Positions 53,830 to 56,964 of a DNA stretch of 56,964 nucleotides are shown here, in pieces. Position 1 is the first letter of the stretch. Each line of letters starts with the position of its first letter. The notes under the pieces were generated by a model that worked only from the letters and a program-made list of their open reading frames with translations, made no database searches and was not told where the DNA came from. The position numbers were made by a program, and so were the translations under genes. Source of the DNA: Rhodothermaceae bacterium Tc-Br11_B2g6_7 (GTDB lineage: Bacteria; Bacteroidota; Rhodothermia; Rhodothermales; Salinibacteraceae); the NCBI GenBank assembly GCA_001564055.1, contig LKNB01000012.1, forward strand, positions 1 to 56,964, in the 5' to 3' direction.

Positions 53830-54627
53830 CTACTCCGCCGAGCCCCGCAGCACCGATTCAAACTCGCGCACGGGCAGGGCGCCGTCGCCGCCGGCGGGCG
53901 TGCGGGCGTCGCGGGCCAGGTGCAGGTTGAAGGACATCCGGTCGGCCCGGTAGTAGCGGGTCTGGTAGAAGATGCACGACTGATCCTCCGCAAACGACAC
54001 CCGCTCCATGAGGAGCAGGGCCGCGCCGGGCGCCAGATGCAGATGGGCCGCCACGTCGCCGTCGGCCTGCGTGGCCCCGATGCGGCACTCGCCCTTCACC
54101 ACAGGGATGTCGTACGCCTGCTCCAGGACCTGGAAGATGGTCTGCTCGGTGAGGGGATAGTCGGCAAGCAGCTCGGCATAGGTGAGGGGAAGCCACGTCT
54201 GGTCGAACGCCACCGGCTCGTTGTTGGCCTGTCGGACGCGGTCGATGCGGACGACCGTCGTGCCGGGCTCGACGCCCAGAAAAGCCGCTACGTCGGGCGA
54301 GGCAGCTTCCGGCGCCCGGTGCACCACCGTGCACGAGGGCGCGATGCCGCGCTGCTCCATGTCCTGCACAAAGTCCGTCAGGTACGCCAGGCCCTGATGC
54401 AGGCGGGCATCCTGCACAAACGAGCCCAGGCCCTGCCGCCGGTAGATGTGGCCTTCCGTCTCCAGCGTCTGCAGCGCCCGCCGCACCGTGATGCGGCTGA
54501 CGTCAAACTGCTCGCACAGCTCGTTCTCTGAAGGGAGCTTGTCGTTCGGCTCGTACTGGCCCTGCTCGATCCGCGCCCGCAACCAGTCGCTGATCTGCTC
54601 GTGGCGCGGTGCTCCCGGGGTATCCAT
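53830..54627 (-). CDS. GntR-family regulator (HutC/UTRA type)
   Basis: This 265-residue protein has an N-terminal winged helix: RHEQISDWLRARIEQGQYEP, NDKLPSENELCEQFDVSRIT and VRRALQTLETEGHIYRRQGL (residues 8-65), the classical GntR motif. The C-terminal UTRA domain (VVRIDRVRQANNEPVAFDQT, QTRYYRADRMSFNLHL) marks the HutC subfamily that binds small ligands. The effector is unknown. It is divergent from the SCO-PCuAC-TlpA operon, so regulation of copper-site genes is a possibility; such context is not typical for HutC proteins. The start is ATG 54627. Confidence 0.92.
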   Translation of the reverse strand: MDTPGAPRHEQISDWLRARIEQGQYEPNDKLPSENELCEQFDVSRITVRRALQTLETEGHIYRRQGLGSFVQDARLHQGLAYLTDFVQDMEQRGIAPSCTVVHRAPEAASPDVAAFLGVEPGTTVVRIDRVRQANNEPVAFDQTWLPLTYAELLADYPLTEQTIFQVLEQAYDIPVVKGECRIGATQADGDVAAHLHLAPGAALLLMERVSFAEDQSCIFYQTRYYRADRMSFNLHLARDARTPAGGDGALPVREFESVLRGSAE

Positions 54628-54762
54628 GGGCACAAAGGATTGATGAAGGGGGAAACTGACGCCCGCATGAGGGCTACAGGTTATTACAAGTAACGCACAG
54701 TACAGCGGCTTGTGCCTCCAGCAGCAACTGCCCGGCTTACCTCTGCTCATTCCCCTAACCCT

Positions 54763-55365
54763 ATGCGTTTGCTTTCGGTCCTTGCGATGGCCTGTGCCGT
54801 GGTGCTTGCGGGGTGCGGAGAATCCTACGATTCGCTCTCGGAGGAGACCTATCCGCTGACCAACTACGACAGCACGGCGGTGACCTTCCCGGCGGCATAC
54901 GAAGGGGAGGTCCTGCTGGTCGGCTACGTCTACACGCAGTGCCCGGACATCTGCTCGGTGATCACGGCCAACATGCGCAATATCCATGACGCGCTGGAGG
55001 GGGATACCGAGGGGGTGCGGTTTGTGACGATCACCTTTGACCCGGCGCGGGATACGCCCGCACAACTGGCCCGGTATGCGGAGACCTTTGGTCTGCAGGA
55101 CCGGCGGTGGGACCTGTTGACGGGCGACGCTGACACCATCGACGCGCTGATGCAACGCATGGGGGTGCGGCGGGCGCTGGCCGGCGAAGACGCCGCATCC
55201 TTCGACGGGACGTTTCCGGAAGACGAGGACTACATCATCGACCATACCGACCGGATGACGCTCATCGATGGCCAGGGGCGCATCCGCGACTACTACATGG
55301 GCAGCCGGATGCCAGCAGAGATGGTCGCGGAAGACATTAACCACTTACGACGCGAACGTTCATGA
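54763..55365 (+). CDS. SCO1/SenC copper chaperone lipoprotein
   Basis: SCO proteins deliver copper to the CuA site of cytochrome oxidase. The 200-residue protein has a lipoprotein signal ending VVLAGCGES, the metal-binding motif YTQCPDICSVITANM (CxxxC), and the conserved His in YIIDHTDRMTLID. A thioredoxin-like core lies between. The ATG at 54763 is chosen over the open upstream frame. Its stop overlaps the next gene (ATGA), and the three genes SCO, PCuAC and TlpA form an operon. Confidence 0.94.
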   Translation: MRLLSVLAMACAVVLAGCGESYDSLSEETYPLTNYDSTAVTFPAAYEGEVLLVGYVYTQCPDICSVITANMRNIHDALEGDTEGVRFVTITFDPARDTPAQLARYAETFGLQDRRWDLLTGDADTIDALMQRMGVRRALAGEDAASFDGTFPEDEDYIIDHTDRMTLIDGQGRIRDYYMGSRMPAEMVAEDINHLRRERS

Positions 55366-55847
55366 CTTTTATGCGCCCCCTTGCCTTGTTGACTGTTCTG
55401 GTGCTGCTGTTCACCCTCACGGCCTGCGCTGATGAGCAGCCCGCCTCGGATGTACCGTTGCCGGAGGAGCCCCCCGTACCGGCTGATACCTTTGCCGTTG
55501 TCGATGCCTGGGCGGGGGTCGCCTCGGAAGGCGGCACCACGGCCGGGTACTTCACCATCGAAAACGGCCTGGCGAGGGCGGACACTCTGCAAGGCGTGAC
55601 GGCCAACGGTATGGACCGCATCGAGATGCACGAGACGTATGAGCGGGAGGATGGCCTGCGGGGGATGCGGCCCGTGGAGGAGCTGGTGGCGCCGCCGGGC
55701 GAGCGCGTGCGGTTTGCGCCGGGGGGGCTGCACCTCATGCTCATCAACATGGAGCGGGCGCTGGCCGTGGGCGACTCGGTGGAGGTCACCCTCTCCTTCG
55801 CCGAGCACGGCGCCTACCCGCTGACGCTCCCGGTGCGCGACCGGTAA
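55362..55847 (+). CDS. Periplasmic copper chaperone PCu(A)C
   Basis: This 161-residue lipoprotein (signal ending FTLTACADE) has a PCu(A)C domain. GTTAGYFTIENGLARADTL precedes MDRIEMHETYEREDGLRG with the conserved His and Met ligands, then RFAPGGLHLMLINMERAL with the H(L)M motif and VTLSFAEHGAYPLTLPV. PCuAC loads copper on to cytochrome oxidase together with SCO. The gene overlaps SCO by four bases (ATGA). The full set of ligand residues seems present. Confidence 0.94.
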   Translation: MTFMRPLALLTVLVLLFTLTACADEQPASDVPLPEEPPVPADTFAVVDAWAGVASEGGTTAGYFTIENGLARADTLQGVTANGMDRIEMHETYEREDGLRGMRPVEELVAPPGERVRFAPGGLHLMLINMERALAVGDSVEVTLSFAEHGAYPLTLPVRDR

Positions 55848-55884
55848 CCCGACGGCTCGTCCCTTCATCCTTCCGTTGCTTCCC

Positions 55885-56463
55885 ATGGCCTCTACTGCAC
55901 CGAACGCTACCCCGGATACCACATCTGGACGCCCGCGTCGCGCGCTGGCGTTTCTGAAACGCAATTGGACCTGGCTCCTCGTGCTCGGCTTGATCGGGTA
56001 CCTGGTGTACACCGTCAACCCGCCGGTAAGCCTGGATGAGCGCCGGGGTGCGGCGCCGGCCTTTGTGCTGCCTACGATGGCAGGCGATCAGTTCGACTTG
56101 AGTGGACATCAGGGGGAGGTCGTCGTGGTTACGTTCTGGGCTACGTGGTGCCCTTCGTGCCGCACCGAGCGCCCCATGAAGGAGTCGCTGTACGCTGACC
56201 TGCAGGGCGAGGAGGTAGCGTTTGTGCACGTGTCGGTCAATGAAAGCGGCCTGGACGCCGTCCGCGAATTTGCGGAGGGACGCGACATGGCCATCCCGCA
56301 GGTCGCGGATCGTGGGCTGCTGGGGGCGTTCGGTGGGTCGGGCGCGATCCCGGCCACCTTCCTTATCGACCGGCAGGGCCAGATCCGCTATCAGCACGAG
56401 GGCCTCCTCGCCAAGCCCGCCCTCCGCCGCGCGGTGGAGCGTCTGCTGGAAGAGCGGGCATAG
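55885..56463 (+). CDS. TlpA-type thioredoxin, membrane-anchored
   Basis: This 192-residue protein has one N-terminal transmembrane segment (NWTWLLVLGLIGYLVYTV) that should anchor it facing the periplasm. The thioredoxin domain follows with FWATWCPSCRTERPMKESL (active site CPSC) and the cis-Pro region GSGAIPATFLIDRQGQ. It lies 37 bases after PCuAC, as the third gene of the operon, and could reduce SCO or PCuAC cysteines before copper binding. ATG 55885 is used; the TTG at 55876 is less likely. Confidence 0.92.
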   Translation: MASTAPNATPDTTSGRPRRALAFLKRNWTWLLVLGLIGYLVYTVNPPVSLDERRGAAPAFVLPTMAGDQFDLSGHQGEVVVVTFWATWCPSCRTERPMKESLYADLQGEEVAFVHVSVNESGLDAVREFAEGRDMAIPQVADRGLLGAFGGSGAIPATFLIDRQGQIRYQHEGLLAKPALRRAVERLLEERA

Positions 56464-56485
56464 CGCTGATTCTCTCTGGAATTCC

Positions 56486-56964
56486 CCCCTCTCTTTAGTT
56501 CTCTCCCGCCGGGGGAGAGAAGACGTGGTCTGTAAGCGCCGAGGTGCGGCTGAGTGGTGGGCGCCTTGGCTGAATGGTGGCGGTTGGTCTACGGCTCAGT
56601 CGTGTATGAGCCTGTCGTATGCCAAGAGGTCATCGTATCGCGATTCGCACGAAAGTCCCTTCTCCCCCGGTGGGAGAAGGTCAGGATGAGGGGCAAGCCC
56701 CAAGTCCACTTGCGTCATCGTCTTGGGGTGGTGGCTCTGCAAAAGGCTGTGGCCTGGCCTGTGCTCGGGTGCTTAGCGCGGGCTCTTTTTCCCCTCTCTT
56801 TGGTTCTCTCCCGCCGGGGGAGAGAAGACGTGGTCTGTAAGCGCTGAGGTGCGGCTGAGTGGTGGGCGCCTTGGCTGAATGGTGGCGGTTGGTCTACGGC
56901 TCAGTCGTGTATGAGCCTGTCGTATGCCAAGAGGTCATCGTATCGCGATTCGCACGAAAGTCCC
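56486..56964. repeat. 305-bp tandem repeat with palindromes
   Basis: The unit at 56486-56790 starts again at 56791 and matches nearly base for base to the window end (174 bases seen, with mismatches near 56497/56802 and 56540/56845). Each unit contains TTCTCTCCC/GGGAGAGAA (56499-56521) and CCTTCTCCC/GGGAGAAGG (56658-56680) hairpins. I see no gene in this 501-base stretch after the TlpA stop. The unit may be a mobile or REP-like element. Confidence 0.85.

Overview
The window is about 57 kb of GC-rich chromosomal DNA and reads as a member of the Bacteroidota/Rhodothermota side of the tree, probably a Salinibacter- or Rhodothermales-like bacterium. This is an inference from gene content: DUF5117/DUF4953-type secreted metalloproteases, an OMPP1-type barrel and a PorT-like barrel, a ligand-sensing histidine kinase with a propeller and a Y_Y_Y domain, the short archaeal-type prolyl-tRNA synthetase, many lipoproteins, and starts that mostly lack a Shine-Dalgarno sequence. 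Several cytosolic proteins (trigger factor, ClpP, PpiC) are rich in Asp and Glu, which fits a salt-adapted organism. No rRNA, phage integrase, transposase or CRISPR array was found.

Layout. 1-4816: the tail of an unknown gene, then two Hsp70-family ATPases in an operon. 4990-10139: an accessory island on the + strand holding a VapBC-like pair whose toxin gene carries an in-frame stop, an AT-rich orphan secreted protein, a conserved unknown, a second secreted protein, an antitoxin/MazF pair and a DUF433/DUF5615 pair. Copies of a double-hairpin repeat lie between the island genes. 10238-20247: a PPC-domain protein, a large metalloprotease, MurB, then a run of envelope genes (LemA, TPM-domain protein, TPR protein, LysM-RlpA protein, CPBP protease, HtpX) and WrbA. 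20350-33128: an OMPP1 barrel, a repeat-built lipoprotein, ProS, a YfcC-type carrier, a second metalloprotease, glycine decarboxylase and a small barrel. 33178-42660: a sensor kinase, RNase III, an aldehyde dehydrogenase, a PpiC-type lipoprotein, tRNA-Glu(CTC), ClpP and trigger factor.

42870-47721: a CusF-like copper protein, two related cysteine-containing secreted proteins, a TlpA thioredoxin lipoprotein, a glycosyltransferase, IlvE and a DUF2905 membrane protein. 47726-53653: an SDR oxidoreductase, a dUTPase/dCTP deaminase-like protein, a dual-specificity phosphatase, a methyltransferase-HIT fusion placed directly behind an HNH endonuclease that resembles phosphorothioate-dependent restriction enzymes, then a frameshifted secreted protein and two unknowns. 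53830-56463: a HutC-type GntR regulator divergent from a SCO1-PCuAC-TlpA copper/thiol operon. 56486-56964: a 305-bp tandem repeat that runs off the window.

The most original element is the HNH endonuclease plus methyltransferase-HIT pair at 49850-51720. It looks like a compact, possibly undescribed DNA-modification or defence unit. The toxin-antitoxin island and the copper/thiol gene sets are the next most interesting regions.
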